A stretch of DNA of 64,000 nucleotides from Prochlorococcus sp. AG-402-M23. Lineage in GTDB: Bacteria; Cyanobacteriota; Cyanobacteriia; PCC-6307; Cyanobiaceae. The notes beneath the pieces were generated by a model that saw only the letters and a program-made list of their open reading frames with translations, had not been told where the DNA came from and searched no databases. The translations under genes were made by a program, and so were the position numbers. The DNA lies in assembly GCA_003216575.1 (NCBI GenBank), contig QCIR01000005.1:21277-85276 (forward strand). Direction: 5' to 3'. Positions 31,330 through 40,732 of this stretch are shown piece by piece (within the stretch, counting starts at the first letter, position 1; every line of letters starts with the position of its first letter).

Positions 31330-31605
31330 TTAATCTTCCCATTCTTCATCTGTTGGCTCTTCTTCAGCTTTATAATCTTCTTTTTCTCCCATCAAGGCTG
31401 AAAGCTCTTCTTCTTCAACTGTACTTATTTCTTGATCATTAGAATCTTCATCAGAGACTAATCTTCCACTGGTTTCTAACCACGATAATAAATCCGGTTC
31501 TTCTCGTAGAGGTAAAACAGGTGCAGGTTCTTCCCTACGATAACGAGTCAGTGCAGGGTTAATACCGTCTAAATCAGATAAGTTGATTTTTTCTAGATCG
31601 CTCAT
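31330..31605 (-). CDS. DUF3134 family acidic protein
   Basis: A 91-residue, very acidic protein. The segment NPALTRYRREEPAPVLPLREEPDLLSWL (key part NPALTRYRREEPA) is the DUF3134 hallmark known in cyanobacteria. The C-terminal half is nearly all Asp/Glu (ending TDEEWED) and probably disordered. Function unknown. It precedes mraY and is divergent from two small membrane-protein genes. Confidence 0.75.
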   Translation of the reverse strand: MSDLEKINLSDLDGINPALTRYRREEPAPVLPLREEPDLLSWLETSGRLVSDEDSNDQEISTVEEEELSALMGEKEDYKAEEEPTDEEWED

Positions 31606-31663
31606 ATCAAGATTATGGTCGATGAATTAACATAATGCATTATGGATTAATTTTCTCCTATTT

Positions 31664-31879
31664 ATGGTGACTTCAAAGCCGATATTGGTGTTTTTTACAT
31701 GGGGTATGGCTTTGTTAGTAAGTATTTTTCTTCGAATCGCTGGGATTGTTCATCCAGAGCCATTCCATATAAAACATTTTTTAGTGTGGTTTTTGGTTTT
31801 TGCTCCTTCTCTTATGCTTTTAATTTATTTTATGCTTAAGAGAAATCTTTTTGCTACGTCAATGAATACTGAGGTTTAA
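31664..31879 (+). CDS. Small hypothetical membrane protein (71 aa)
   Basis: Two hydrophobic segments (about residues 7-26 and 38-58) are joined by a short loop containing VHPEPFHIKH. The C-terminus is short and soluble. It is not recognised as a photosystem or cytochrome subunit. Its stop codon is directly followed by the GTG of the next small membrane gene, so the two are probably translated together. Confidence 0.6.
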   Translation: MVTSKPILVFFTWGMALLVSIFLRIAGIVHPEPFHIKHFLVWFLVFAPSLMLLIYFMLKRNLFATSMNTEV

Positions 31880-32089
31880 GTGACTATAAATTGCTCAACT
31901 GATTATTTTATTTTTACTTCAAATCATGATCTTCAAGATTTATTGATCTTTGGTCATAACATTGATACTTGGTTAGTTTATGTGGTTATTTTTTTTGGCT
32001 TATCTTCGTTTGCTTTCCTTGCGGTATGGTTCATAGGATTTTTAGTTGAAAAGAAATCAGGAGAATCTATTCAACAGCCATGGGAATAA
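31880..32089 (+). CDS. Small hypothetical membrane protein (69 aa)
   Basis: It has one strong hydrophobic helix (about residues 30-53) after a hydrophilic N-terminus with FIFTSNHDLQDLLIF, then a Lys/Glu-containing tail ending IQQPWE. The start is a GTG immediately after the preceding stop codon, which implies coupled translation. No recognised family. Confidence 0.6.
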   Translation: MTINCSTDYFIFTSNHDLQDLLIFGHNIDTWLVYVVIFFGLSSFAFLAVWFIGFLVEKKSGESIQQPWE

Positions 32090-32212
32090 TCTGAAGCAGA
32101 TATGAATGATTTAAAAGATTTTAATTTGTATTGATTATTTTAATGAGAATATTGTCCAATAGTTCTCTATATTTACTTAAGAGAATTGAAATTCCTTAAA
32201 GGACAGAACCAT

Positions 32213-33415
32213 ATGGGAAGAGCTAAAAAGGTTGTTTTGGCTTATTCAGGAGGAGTTGATACTAGTGTTTGTATTCCTTATTTAAAAAAGGAATATGGAG
32301 TTGAGGAGGTAATTGCTTTTGCAGCAGATCTTGGGCAGGGAGATGAGCTAAATGCAATTAAAAAAAAGGCTATTTCAGCAGGAGCCTCTAAATCCCTTAT
32401 CGGCAATTTAGTTAAGCCTTTTATTGAAGATTTTGCCTTCCCAGCAATTAGGTCAAATGCTTTGTATCAAGGTAAATATCCTCTTTCAACTGCATTAGCT
32501 AGACCATTAATTGCGAAAAAACTTGTTGAAATTGCTAGAGAATTAAATGCTGATGGTGTTGCTCATGGATGTACTGGCAAGGGTAATGATCAAGTCCGTT
32601 TTGATGTGACAATTGGAGCTTTAGCTCCTGATTTGAAATTGCTTACCCCAGCTAGGGAATGGGGAATGAGTCGTGAAGAAACGATTGCCTATGGAGAAAA
32701 ATATGGCATTGTTCCTCCTGTTACTAAAAAAAATCCCTACTCTATTGATTTGAATCTTTTGGGGAGAAGTATTGAAGCTGGGCCTCTTGAAGATCCATTT
32801 GAGATGCCATCAGAAGAAGTGTTTGGCTTAACTGCATCTATCTCTGACTCACCTAATCAGCCAGAAATTGTAGATTTTCTTTTTGAAAATGGTAATCCAG
32901 TTGCAATTAATGGAGAGAGAATGGAGCCAGTATCTCTTATTAAGAAGGCCAATAGCCTTGCAGGTAAACACGGCTTTGGTCGTTTAGATATTATTGAAGA
33001 TAGAGTTGTCGGGATTAAAAGTCGCGAAATTTATGAAACACCAGGATTGCTTCTACTAATTAAAGCTCATCAGGAGATGGAGAGTTTAACTTTACCTGCA
33101 GACTTATTAAATACTAAATTCAAGCTGGAAAGACAATGGGCTAACTTGGTTTATCAAGGTTTTTGGTTTAGTCCTTTAAAAGAAGCTTTGGACGGATTTA
33201 TTAATTGTTCTCAAAAGGAAGTTAATGGAACAGTGAGAATGAGGTTGTTTAAGGCCAATGCAGATGTTATCGGTCGTAAGTCAGAAAATAATAGTTTATA
33301 TATTTCAGATATGTCTACCTATGGAAAAGAGGACAAGTTTAAACATGAATCCGCTGAAGGATTTATTTATATATGGGGTTTGCCTAGTAGAATTTGGTCT
33401 TGGATAAATAAATAA
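32213..33415 (+). CDS. argG: Argininosuccinate synthase
   Basis: It joins citrulline and aspartate with ATP to give argininosuccinate. The 400-residue protein starts [19 protein letters not shown], containing the PP-loop SGGVDTS. Other family motifs are [14 protein letters not shown] and [13 protein letters not shown] chose the ATG at 32213 over an in-frame ATG at 32186 because the family begins here and AAAGGA sits just upstream. ArgH is at 2845. The gap before it (32090-32212) contains nothing else I recognise. Confidence 0.97.
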   Translation: MGRAKKVVLAYSGGVDTSVCIPYLKKEYGVEEVIAFAADLGQGDELNAIKKKAISAGASKSLIGNLVKPFIEDFAFPAIRSNALYQGKYPLSTALARPLIAKKLVEIARELNADGVAHGCTGKGNDQVRFDVTIGALAPDLKLLTPAREWGMSREETIAYGEKYGIVPPVTKKNPYSIDLNLLGRSIEAGPLEDPFEMPSEEVFGLTASISDSPNQPEIVDFLFENGNPVAINGERMEPVSLIKKANSLAGKHGFGRLDIIEDRVVGIKSREIYETPGLLLLIKAHQEMESLTLPADLLNTKFKLERQWANLVYQGFWFSPLKEALDGFINCSQKEVNGTVRMRLFKANADVIGRKSENNSLYISDMSTYGKEDKFKHESAEGFIYIWGLPSRIWSWINK

Positions 33416-33447
33416 ATAATTTATTCTACCTTAATTAAAGTTTAATT

Positions 33448-33903
33448 TTATTCTTTGATCTCTTTCTCTTCGTTTGTTTCGTTTTTAACAGACGAATCGT
33501 TTTTATCTGAAGATTCATTTTTATCCTCTGTAGGTTTTATTTCTTCTTTTTCTGTTTCAGATTTATTAGTTTCATCTTCTTTAGCAGTAGATTTTGGAGT
33601 AGGTAAAGGACCAAATTGTTTAACTGTTAGGTAGCGAATAACGTCTTCACTCAACCTCATAGCTCTTTCTAGGATGGCAACTTGCTGACCATCTCCTTTA
33701 TGGCTTAGTTGCACGTATACTCCCTCTTTATGTTTTGCTATGGGATAGGCAAGCCTTCTTTTTCCTCTCATTTGACTGTCTAATACATCTGTACCAGATT
33801 TCTCAAGAATTTCTGAATATTTTTTTAAATGACTATCAACCTCTTCTTCCGGGATATCCGGACGAAGAATGTACATGGTCTCGTAATAAGGTTGATCAGA
33901 CAT
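33448..33903 (-). CDS. rpsF: 30S ribosomal protein S6 with long acidic tail
   Basis: S6 binds the central domain of 16S rRNA together with S18. Residues 1-97 match S6: [17 protein letters not shown], then [19 protein letters not shown]. Residues from about 98 to 151 are a Glu/Lys/Asn/Ser-rich tail, longer than in most bacteria and likely disordered. The leader immediately upstream has a 7-bp stem, described separately, that may bind the S6:S18 complex. It is convergent with argG. Confidence 0.95.
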   Translation of the reverse strand: MSDQPYYETMYILRPDIPEEEVDSHLKKYSEILEKSGTDVLDSQMRGKRRLAYPIAKHKEGVYVQLSHKGDGQQVAILERAMRLSEDVIRYLTVKQFGPLPTPKSTAKEDETNKSETEKEEIKPTEDKNESSDKNDSSVKNETNEEKEIKE

Positions 33904-33907
33904 AGAA

Positions 33908-33950
33908 AATTCCGACGAGGACTGAATGGCTCATTAAGAGCGGCGGAATT
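33908..33950 (-). promoter_or_regulatory. Candidate S6:S18-binding leader of rpsF
   Basis: On the rpsF mRNA, AATTCCG (33950-33944) pairs with CGGAATT (33914-33908). This encloses a CCG-containing internal part and a small GCTC-TTAAT-GAGC hairpin, and ends 5 bases before the ATG. A stem with CCG-bearing bulges directly upstream of rpsF is the known S6:S18 autoregulatory design. I see the stem directly; the function is inferred. Confidence 0.5.
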
Positions 33951-33977
33951 CTAATCTTATACTGAAGTGGTAACTTT

Positions 33978-34436
33978 TTACAATTGCATTTTTGTAGCTT
34001 GACTGATTCCTGGCAAATTTGGTTCGTTACCTTGTGAGCAAGACCAAATACAATAAACAATAATTGAAAAAAGACTAATTAATAAAGTACTTGAGAAGGT
34101 TCTAATAAGTAACGAGTTTCCAAAAGGACTAAAGATGATTTGGAATATAAAACCCATTATGATTACAAAAATGTTTATTAATATAGCTTGAAGTCCATTG
34201 AAACGTAAAAAATAAGACACTTTATTATTCTTTACGAGTCCAATAAATATGGCTAAAAATAATAATAAACTTCCAAATGGTATTGATCGTTCGATTATGA
34301 TTATTGGAATTGCTGGTATTTGAATTATTTGAGTAAAAGGATATTTTATAAATAAATGGTTACCAAAAATAAGACAATCTGCCCATGGAATCATATATAG
34401 AAAAATACTTAATATTTTCCCTCCTAGTGTAGGCAT
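33978..34436 (-). CDS. Tic20/Ycf60-like membrane protein
   Basis: The 152-residue protein has four predicted hydrophobic helices. It contains YMIPWADCLIFG near the start and RFNGLQAILINIFVIIMG (about 78-95), patterns shared with the Tic20 family; plastid Tic20 is part of the inner-envelope protein import channel. The cyanobacterial role is unknown. It lies 23 bases downstream of aroE on the same strand. Confidence 0.75.
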   Translation of the reverse strand: MPTLGGKILSIFLYMIPWADCLIFGNHLFIKYPFTQIIQIPAIPIIIIERSIPFGSLLLFLAIFIGLVKNNKVSYFLRFNGLQAILINIFVIIMGFIFQIIFSPFGNSLLIRTFSSTLLISLFSIIVYCIWSCSQGNEPNLPGISQATKMQL

Positions 34437-34459
34437 GAGCGATTTGATTTTTATCTAGA

Positions 34460-35344
34460 TTAAACCATTAAATGTTTTTTTGCAGATGATTTCATGATCT
34501 CAGTAGGTACGTTATGAAAGCCACTCCAAAGTTTTATTGATAAGGCTCCTTGTTCAACAAGCATATCAAGTCCATCAATTGTTAAACAATTTTTTTCTTG
34601 TCCAATCTTTAACCAATTTGTTGGTCTTGGAGTATAAATCAAGTCATATAAAATAGTTTTGTTAGAAAGACTTTTCCATATTTCATAACCAAGAGGAATA
34701 TTTTCTGAGTCATTTTCTTCCTTGCTCATTCCGACTGGAGTTGTATTAACAATTAAATCGGCCTCTTCGATAAATGGTCTAACATCTACTTTTTTATTGT
34801 TAATACCTTCAATTGATATATTGTTGTTTGCTAAATTTTTCATATTTATTACAAAAGAATCTAGTGAGTTATCATTGCGACTAATTATTACTATTTTCTT
34901 TATATTTAGATTATTTAATCCCATAAATACAGCTCTAGCGCTACCTCCACAACCAATGATAATCACAGTTTTATTTGTTAAGTTTTCTTTTTTTAGTGGC
35001 ATTAAAAATCCATCTATGTCTGTATTTGCTCCTATCCATTGATTATTTTTTTCAGGTATTAAAGTATTAACAGCTTGGATGTTATTTGCACTTTTAGTTA
35101 ACTTTTTACAAGCTTTTAACACTGCTTGTTTGTGAGGGATAGTTACATTTAAACCTTTGAAATTTATGAGCCTTAGCGCTTTTGTGACTTTTTCTAAGTT
35201 CTGATCATCGCAAGGAATTGCCACATAACACCAGTCAAGTCCCATTTCGTTGTATGCAGCATTGTGCATAATCGGGGATAGAGAATGATTTACGGGCTTT
35301 CCAAGAAGGCCTACTAGACTAGTTTTTCCAGTGATAGTGGTCAT
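34460..35344 (-). CDS. aroE: Shikimate dehydrogenase (NADP)
   Basis: It reduces 3-dehydroshikimate to shikimate in the aromatic amino acid pathway. The 294-residue protein has the substrate motif PVNHSLSPIMHNAAY, the catalytic Lys in NVTIPHKQAV, the Rossmann glycine motif IIGCGGSARAV and the ANTDIDGF segment. DAHP synthase, the first enzyme of the pathway, is also in the window at 44850. It is divergent from dnaK. Confidence 0.96.
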   Translation of the reverse strand: MTTITGKTSLVGLLGKPVNHSLSPIMHNAAYNEMGLDWCYVAIPCDDQNLEKVTKALRLINFKGLNVTIPHKQAVLKACKKLTKSANNIQAVNTLIPEKNNQWIGANTDIDGFLMPLKKENLTNKTVIIIGCGGSARAVFMGLNNLNIKKIVIISRNDNSLDSFVINMKNLANNNISIEGINNKKVDVRPFIEEADLIVNTTPVGMSKEENDSENIPLGYEIWKSLSNKTILYDLIYTPRPTNWLKIGQEKNCLTIDGLDMLVEQGALSIKLWSGFHNVPTEIMKSSAKKHLMV

Positions 35345-35463
35345 TTCGTGCTGATGTTGATTCGAAAAGGTTATGAGACTGTTCGGGAACCACGCCTCGC
35401 CTCAAATAGGTTTCACTGACGAGGATGATACCTAAAGAAAGAAATTAAAGGAGCTCATCACCC
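35345..35463. promoter_or_regulatory. Divergent promoter region, aroE / dnaK
   Basis: This 119-base region must hold both promoters. A strong ribosome-binding site, AAAGGAG, precedes the dnaK ATG by about 11 bases. An imperfect stem (CCTCG near 35395 and CGAGG near 35420) is visible in the dnaK leader. No CIRCE element (TTAGCACTC-N9-GAGTGCTAA) is present, so HrcA control is not indicated. Confidence 0.45.
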
Positions 35464-37356
35464 ATGGGGAAGGTTGTTGGTATTGATCTAGGTACTACAA
35501 ATAGTTGTGTGGCTGTTATGGAAGGTGGTAAGCCCACTGTAATAGCAAATGCTGAGGGATTTAGAACAACACCATCTGTTGTTGCGTATACAAAAAATCA
35601 GGATCAGTTGGTAGGCCAAATTGCCAAGCGTCAGGCGGTAATGAATCCAGAAAATACTTTTTATTCTTCTAAAAGATTTGTTGGGCGACGTGTAGATGAA
35701 GTAAATGATGAATCTAAAGAAGTTAGTTATGGCGTAGAAAAAGCTGGATCCAACGTTAAATTAAAATGCCCAATATTAGATAAACAGTTTTCTCCAGAGG
35801 AAGTTAGTGCTCAAGTTTTACGAAAGCTCTCTGATGACGCTGGAAAATATTTGGGTGAAACAGTTACGCAAGCAGTCATAACTGTACCTGCGTATTTTAA
35901 TGATTCCCAGCGCCAAGCAACAAAAGATGCTGGAAAGATCGCAGGCTTAGAGGTTCTCAGAATTATTAATGAACCAACTGCTGCTGCTTTAGCGTATGGT
36001 TTAGATAAAAAAAGTAACGAGAGGATATTAGTTTTTGATTTAGGAGGTGGTACTTTTGACGTATCTGTTTTAGAAGTAGGTGATGGGGTATTTGAAGTTC
36101 TCTCTACTTCTGGAGATACTCATTTAGGTGGGGACGATTTCGATAGAGTTATTGTTGATCACTTGGCTTCTACCTTCAAGGGTAATGAAGGCATTGATCT
36201 ACGCCAAGATAAGCAAGCTCTTCAACGATTAACTGAAGCTGCAGAAAAAGCCAAGATAGAACTATCAAATGCTACTCAAAGTGAAATAAATCTTCCATTT
36301 ATTACCGCTACTCCAGAAGGCCCAAAACATCTTGATTTGACTTTAACAAGAGGAAAATTCGAAGAGTTAGCTTCTAATTTGATTGATCGTTGTAGGGTTC
36401 CTGTAGAGCAGGCATTAAAAGATGCAAAGTTATCAACTGGTGAAATAGATGAGATCGTTATGGTTGGTGGCTCTACAAGAATGCCAGCAGTCAAAGAGTT
36501 AGTAAAAAGAGTTACAACTAAAGATCCAAATCAAACAGTTAACCCTGATGAAGTAGTAGCTGTTGGGGCAGCTATTCAAGGAGGAGTACTTGCTGGTGAA
36601 GTCAAAGATATTTTGCTTCTTGATGTAACTCCTTTATCTCTAGGTGTTGAAACTTTGGGCGGAGTTATGACAAAAATGATTTCAAGAAACACCACTGTCC
36701 CAACTAAAAAGGCTGAAACTTATTCAACTGCAGTTGATGGACAAACAAATGTAGAAATTCACGTTTTACAAGGTGAACGTGAGATGGCTTCTGATAATAA
36801 AAGTCTTGGAACCTTTCGTTTAGATGGAATTCCTCCTGCTCCTAGAGGGGTTCCGCAAATTGAAGTTACTTTCGATATTGATGCGAATGGAATTCTAAGT
36901 GTTACTGCTAAAGATAAAGGTAGCGGCAAAGAGCAAAGCATCTCCATTACAGGAGCATCTACTTTGTCCGATAACGAAGTGGATAAAATGGTCAAAGACG
37001 CAGAAATGAATGCTTCTGCTGATAAGGAAAAGCGTGAGAGAATTGATATAAAAAATCAGGCTGAAACACTTGTATATCAAGCAGAAAAACAAATTGGAGA
37101 ACTTGGAGATAAAATTGATGAAGCAGCAAAAAATAAAGTTGAAGAGAAACGTGTAAAGTTAAAAGAGGCAACTGAAAAAGATGACTATGAATCTATGAAA
37201 TCTTTAGTCGAAGAGTTGCAACAAGAGTTGTATGCATTAGGAGCTTCTGTATATCAACAAGCTAATGCAGCTTCACAAGCAGCTGAAGATTCAAATAATG
37301 ATAATAAGAATGATGGAGATGATGTTATTGATGCTGAATTTACTGAGACAAAATAA
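35464..37356 (+). CDS. dnaK: Molecular chaperone DnaK (Hsp70)
   Basis: This is the ATP-driven chaperone that works with DnaJ and GrpE. The 630-residue protein has [19 protein letters not shown] at the N-terminus, the [25 protein letters not shown] signature (key part [10 protein letters not shown]), [13 protein letters not shown] and the linker [13 protein letters not shown]. It ends with an Asn/Asp-rich tail and the acidic finish [11 protein letters not shown]. Overall it resembles the major housekeeping DnaK2 of cyanobacteria. Neither dnaJ nor grpE is adjacent. Confidence 0.96.
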   Translation: MGKVVGIDLGTTNSCVAVMEGGKPTVIANAEGFRTTPSVVAYTKNQDQLVGQIAKRQAVMNPENTFYSSKRFVGRRVDEVNDESKEVSYGVEKAGSNVKLKCPILDKQFSPEEVSAQVLRKLSDDAGKYLGETVTQAVITVPAYFNDSQRQATKDAGKIAGLEVLRIINEPTAAALAYGLDKKSNERILVFDLGGGTFDVSVLEVGDGVFEVLSTSGDTHLGGDDFDRVIVDHLASTFKGNEGIDLRQDKQALQRLTEAAEKAKIELSNATQSEINLPFITATPEGPKHLDLTLTRGKFEELASNLIDRCRVPVEQALKDAKLSTGEIDEIVMVGGSTRMPAVKELVKRVTTKDPNQTVNPDEVVAVGAAIQGGVLAGEVKDILLLDVTPLSLGVETLGGVMTKMISRNTTVPTKKAETYSTAVDGQTNVEIHVLQGEREMASDNKSLGTFRLDGIPPAPRGVPQIEVTFDIDANGILSVTAKDKGSGKEQSISITGASTLSDNEVDKMVKDAEMNASADKEKRERIDIKNQAETLVYQAEKQIGELGDKIDEAAKNKVEEKRVKLKEATEKDDYESMKSLVEELQQELYALGASVYQQANAASQAAEDSNNDNKNDGDDVIDAEFTETK

Positions 37357-37379
37357 ATTAACATTCGCAATTTTAATAT

Positions 37380-38486
37380 TTAAAAACTATCTATTTTGAT
37401 TCCAATCCATTCAGCGCAAGAAGGAGCTAATAAAATACCATTTCTATAGTGACCAGTATTAATTAATAATCCAGGTTCTAATTCTTTTAATAATGGAGCT
37501 GGTTCATCTTTTGGCCTAGCTCTGATTCCATTCCATTCATTAACAACTTTTGCTTGAGTTATCCATTGTGGAGCAGATTTGTTCATACATAGCATTTCTA
37601 GTTTACTTGAAAGACTTGGTTCAGTACCTTTTTCGATTGTTGCTCCTATATCGATATGACTTGGATCATGATGTATAAAATTTATAGATTGATAATTTAA
37701 TATTGCAGGCCATTTTTCCCAATTCGTAGTTTGATCCTCTAATTCTAATTGAACAACTTGTCCTAATATAGGTTCTAAAATTATTTTATGACCTAATGGT
37801 TTTAATAATTTTTGAGTATTTAATGCAGAACAAATTACGACAAAATCTTGGTTAATGAACTGATTACTTTCTAAATATATTTTCCATTTTTTATCCAATA
37901 AATTTGTATTTTTTTTTAATCCGATTACATTATCTTCAATCTTATTAATTTTTATTTTATCTAAATTTTCTATTAATAACTTTAATAATTTTATTGGATT
38001 TAATCTTCCATCATTATGAGAGATTAATCCACCTATTAATTTCTTTTCAAAAATTGAACTCCAAAATTCTATTGAGTTTTTGTCTAAGAGTTCAATACCA
38101 TATTCTTGTTTATCTTTACTTATATTAATCATAGATTGATATTCTTTTTCTGAATTTGCTAATTTAATCAATGGTTTATCTAATTTGATAGTCGACTTAG
38201 AATGATCTAGGTGAATAAGCCATTCTTTCCATAATTGCATACTTTTATTGCGTAGCAAAAAAGCTCTTCCGCTTGATCGTTTGTAGCAATTACCCATAAG
38301 AACACCTAACGCAGCTTGGCTCCCATTTTGTGGATTTAAATTATTTATTTCTGAATTGATTTTTGGATCGATTAAATTTACGCGATAACCTTTTTTCCCT
38401 AGATGAAAGGCAGTTGTCATTCCTGCTATCCCTCCTCCAATTACTGAGATTTCGATTGGATTTTTTTTCTCTTTTTGGTTATTCAT
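37380..38486 (-). CDS. FAD-dependent oxidoreductase, glycine/D-amino-acid oxidase (ThiO/DAO) family
   Basis: The 368-residue protein starts with a dinucleotide-binding fold, ISVIGGGIAGMTTAFHL, and has the DAO-family end GIRARPKDEPAPLL and NTGHYRNGILLAPSCAEW, which contact FAD and substrate. It could be the glycine oxidase (ThiO) of thiamine synthesis or an amino-acid dehydrogenase; the sequence alone does not decide. I favour the ATG at 38486 over TTG at 38492. It is divergent from purU. Confidence 0.8.
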   Translation of the reverse strand: MNNQKEKKNPIEISVIGGGIAGMTTAFHLGKKGYRVNLIDPKINSEINNLNPQNGSQAALGVLMGNCYKRSSGRAFLLRNKSMQLWKEWLIHLDHSKSTIKLDKPLIKLANSEKEYQSMINISKDKQEYGIELLDKNSIEFWSSIFEKKLIGGLISHNDGRLNPIKLLKLLIENLDKIKINKIEDNVIGLKKNTNLLDKKWKIYLESNQFINQDFVVICSALNTQKLLKPLGHKIILEPILGQVVQLELEDQTTNWEKWPAILNYQSINFIHHDPSHIDIGATIEKGTEPSLSSKLEMLCMNKSAPQWITQAKVVNEWNGIRARPKDEPAPLLKELEPGLLINTGHYRNGILLAPSCAEWIGIKIDSF

Positions 38487-38566
38487 TTGCAAAAATGCTA
38501 TTAAATTCCCTTGTTAATTTCTAATGAGTGGTCTAAAAAAGAGAATAGTTTAAGGATAAAGCTCGA

Positions 38567-39421
38567 GTGAGCCTTAAAACAGTTATTTTGCAGTTCATTT
38601 GCCCTGATAAGCCAGGACTTGTTAGTGATTTGGCAAGTTGGATTGCAAGCAAAAATGGGAATATTAGACATGCTGATCACCATACAGATGCTGATGCAAA
38701 ATTGTTTCTTAGTCGCATTGAATGGGATTTAGATGGCTTTTTGCTGAATAAAAATGAAATGATTGCTGAGGTAATTTTACTTGAGGAGCAATTGAGCGGA
38801 AAGGCTGTTTTGAGCTTTTCTGATGATTTACCTAATGTTGCAATTTTTGTTAGCAAGCAAAGTCATTGTTTAGTTGATCTTTTATGGAGAGTTAAGGCTC
38901 GAGAATTATGTATGAATGTTCCTTTAATTATTTCTAATCATTCAGATTTAGAGGAGATTGCTTTAGGTTTTGGTATTCCTTTTAAGCTTATTCAAGTAGA
39001 TAAAAATAATAAATCGGATTCAGAAAGTAAAATTTTAGATTTATTGAATGAATACAAAATTGATTTAGGGGTTTTGGCTAAATATATGCAGATTTTAAGT
39101 AGTTCATTTTTAGAAAAGTTTCCTCATTTAATTAATATTCATCATTCTTTTCTTCCGGCTTTTAAAGGTGCTCAGCCTTATCATCAAGCTTGGGAAAGAG
39201 GAGTAAAGTTAATTGGTGCAACAGCTCATTATGTTACGAAGGATCTTGATGCCGGTCCCATCATCGAACAAACCATATCCAATGTCAGTCATCGTGATGA
39301 AGTATCAGATTTAATTAGAAAGGGTAGAGACTTAGAGCGGGTTGCTCTAGCAAGAGCTTTAAGACTACATTTAAAGCGGCAAGTGATTGTTTATAGAGGG
39401 AGAACTGCTGTTTTTATATGA
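38567..39421 (+). CDS. purU: Formyltetrahydrofolate deformylase
   Basis: It hydrolyses 10-formyl-THF to THF and formate, balancing one-carbon pools and feeding formate to PurT-type purine synthesis. The 284-residue protein has an N-terminal ACT domain (about 5-80, starting LQFICPDKPGLVSDLA) and a formyltransferase-like catalytic domain with LAKYMQILS, NIHHSFLPAFKGAQPYHQA (catalytic His) and HYVTKDLDAGPIIEQ. The start is GTG at 38567, with AAGGA upstream. Its stop overlaps the next gene's ATG by 4 bases. Confidence 0.95.
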   Translation: MSLKTVILQFICPDKPGLVSDLASWIASKNGNIRHADHHTDADAKLFLSRIEWDLDGFLLNKNEMIAEVILLEEQLSGKAVLSFSDDLPNVAIFVSKQSHCLVDLLWRVKARELCMNVPLIISNHSDLEEIALGFGIPFKLIQVDKNNKSDSESKILDLLNEYKIDLGVLAKYMQILSSSFLEKFPHLINIHHSFLPAFKGAQPYHQAWERGVKLIGATAHYVTKDLDAGPIIEQTISNVSHRDEVSDLIRKGRDLERVALARALRLHLKRQVIVYRGRTAVFI

Positions 39422-40722
39422 TTTATAATGTTCACTTTTTTAACTTAAAAAATAATTTATTAAATAATTATGGCTGGAGATGTTTTCAGGTAGGAGTATT
39501 TTGCTTACCTTCAAGTGCTTTTATTTCTTCTATATTTTTGCTTATAGCTCTTTTTGAAGGAAGTATTAGAAGAAGGGACCTTTTTTGGAGGGAATATTGG
39601 AATTATCCGCTATTACTTATATCTTTGTGGATGTTATTTGGTTGCATTCGTTCTCAAACTGGTTGGTTAGCTTGGGTGGGACTTTTTAATTGGTTGCCAT
39701 TTTTTTGGTGCTTTTGGGGTTTGCAACCTTATTTGTTAACTTCTGAAAGAAGAAGGAAATGTGCTTCTTGGCTTGTTTTAGGTAGCATTCCTGTTTTAAT
39801 TACGGGCTTTGGTCAGTTATGGCTTGGATGGGAGGGACCTTGGCAGATTTTTGATGGTTTAATAATTTGGTTTATTTCTCCAGGAGGAGAGCCTTTAGGC
39901 AGATTGTCTGGATTATTTGATTACGCAAATATCACTGCTGCATGGTTGTCTGGTGTGTGGCCTTTTTGTCTGGCTGCTGTTCTACATCCTTTTATTTTTG
40001 GAAGAAATCGAGTTATTCCTTTTGTTTTTTTGATTGTATTTGTGTTGGCGATGATTTTGACTGACTCTCGGAATGCATGGGGTGCGATTTTTTTAGGACT
40101 ACCTTTGGTTTTCGGTTCAGCATCATGGACTTGGTTAATACCTTTGATGCTCATTTGTTTTATTCCAGTTCTTATTGCTGTTTTACCGGTCTTCGATTTA
40201 GGAGTGCAACAACTTGCAAGAACTATTGTTCCTGAATTTATATGGATGAGATTAAATGATATGCAGTTTGTTGATACTAGACCTTTTGAAGCAACACGTA
40301 TTGGTCAATGGAAAATTGCAATTAATATGATTTTTGAAAAACCCTTCTTGGGTTGGGGAGCCGCCGCTTTTTCAATTATTTATCCTTTGAGGACAGGTTT
40401 ATCTCATGGTCATTCTCATAATTTGCCTTTAGAATTAGCAATTAGTCATGGCATCATAGTTTCTCTGTTGATCAACATATTTGTCTTTAGTTTATTAATT
40501 TTTTCTGCTCATAATAGAATATTTAAAAAATCTAGTAACCGAAATGACTCAATTTTAGATAGAGCATGGTGGACATCTACTTTGATTCTCATTTGTTTCC
40601 ACGCAACAGATATACCACTTTTTGATAGCAGAGTTAATATTTTAGGTTGGATATTATTGATAGGTCTTAGATGTATAATTATCAATCCTAATCTGAATAA
40701 TTTTTCATTTACAGATGGTTAA
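39418..40722 (+). CDS. O-antigen ligase/polymerase-like membrane protein
   Basis: The 434-residue integral membrane protein has about ten to twelve hydrophobic helices. A periplasmic-type loop near residues 295-345 contains RIGQWKIAINMIFEKPFLGWGAAAF and GLSHGHSHNLPLELAISHGI; the GHSHN motif and preceding GWG are typical of the WaaL/Wzy superfamily. Such proteins join or polymerise surface glycans, though related cyanobacterial proteins (IctB) were once linked to inorganic carbon. The 4-base ATGA overlap with purU suggests coupling. Substrate unknown. Confidence 0.75.
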   Translation: MIYNVHFFNLKNNLLNNYGWRCFQVGVFCLPSSAFISSIFLLIALFEGSIRRRDLFWREYWNYPLLLISLWMLFGCIRSQTGWLAWVGLFNWLPFFWCFWGLQPYLLTSERRRKCASWLVLGSIPVLITGFGQLWLGWEGPWQIFDGLIIWFISPGGEPLGRLSGLFDYANITAAWLSGVWPFCLAAVLHPFIFGRNRVIPFVFLIVFVLAMILTDSRNAWGAIFLGLPLVFGSASWTWLIPLMLICFIPVLIAVLPVFDLGVQQLARTIVPEFIWMRLNDMQFVDTRPFEATRIGQWKIAINMIFEKPFLGWGAAAFSIIYPLRTGLSHGHSHNLPLELAISHGIIVSLLINIFVFSLLIFSAHNRIFKKSSNRNDSILDRAWWTSTLILICFHATDIPLFDSRVNILGWILLIGLRCIIINPNLNNFSFTDG

Positions 40723-40732
40723 ATTGATTATA

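Noticed and set aside
33429..33443. AATTAAAGTTTAATT between argG and rpsF as a bidirectional terminator
   Set aside because: The symmetric arms leave only a 1-base centre, so a stable loop cannot form without opening most of the AT-only stem.
35345..35463. CIRCE element or tRNA in the dnaK leader
   Set aside because: No TTAGCACTC inverted repeat and no cloverleaf with TPsiC signature could be found.
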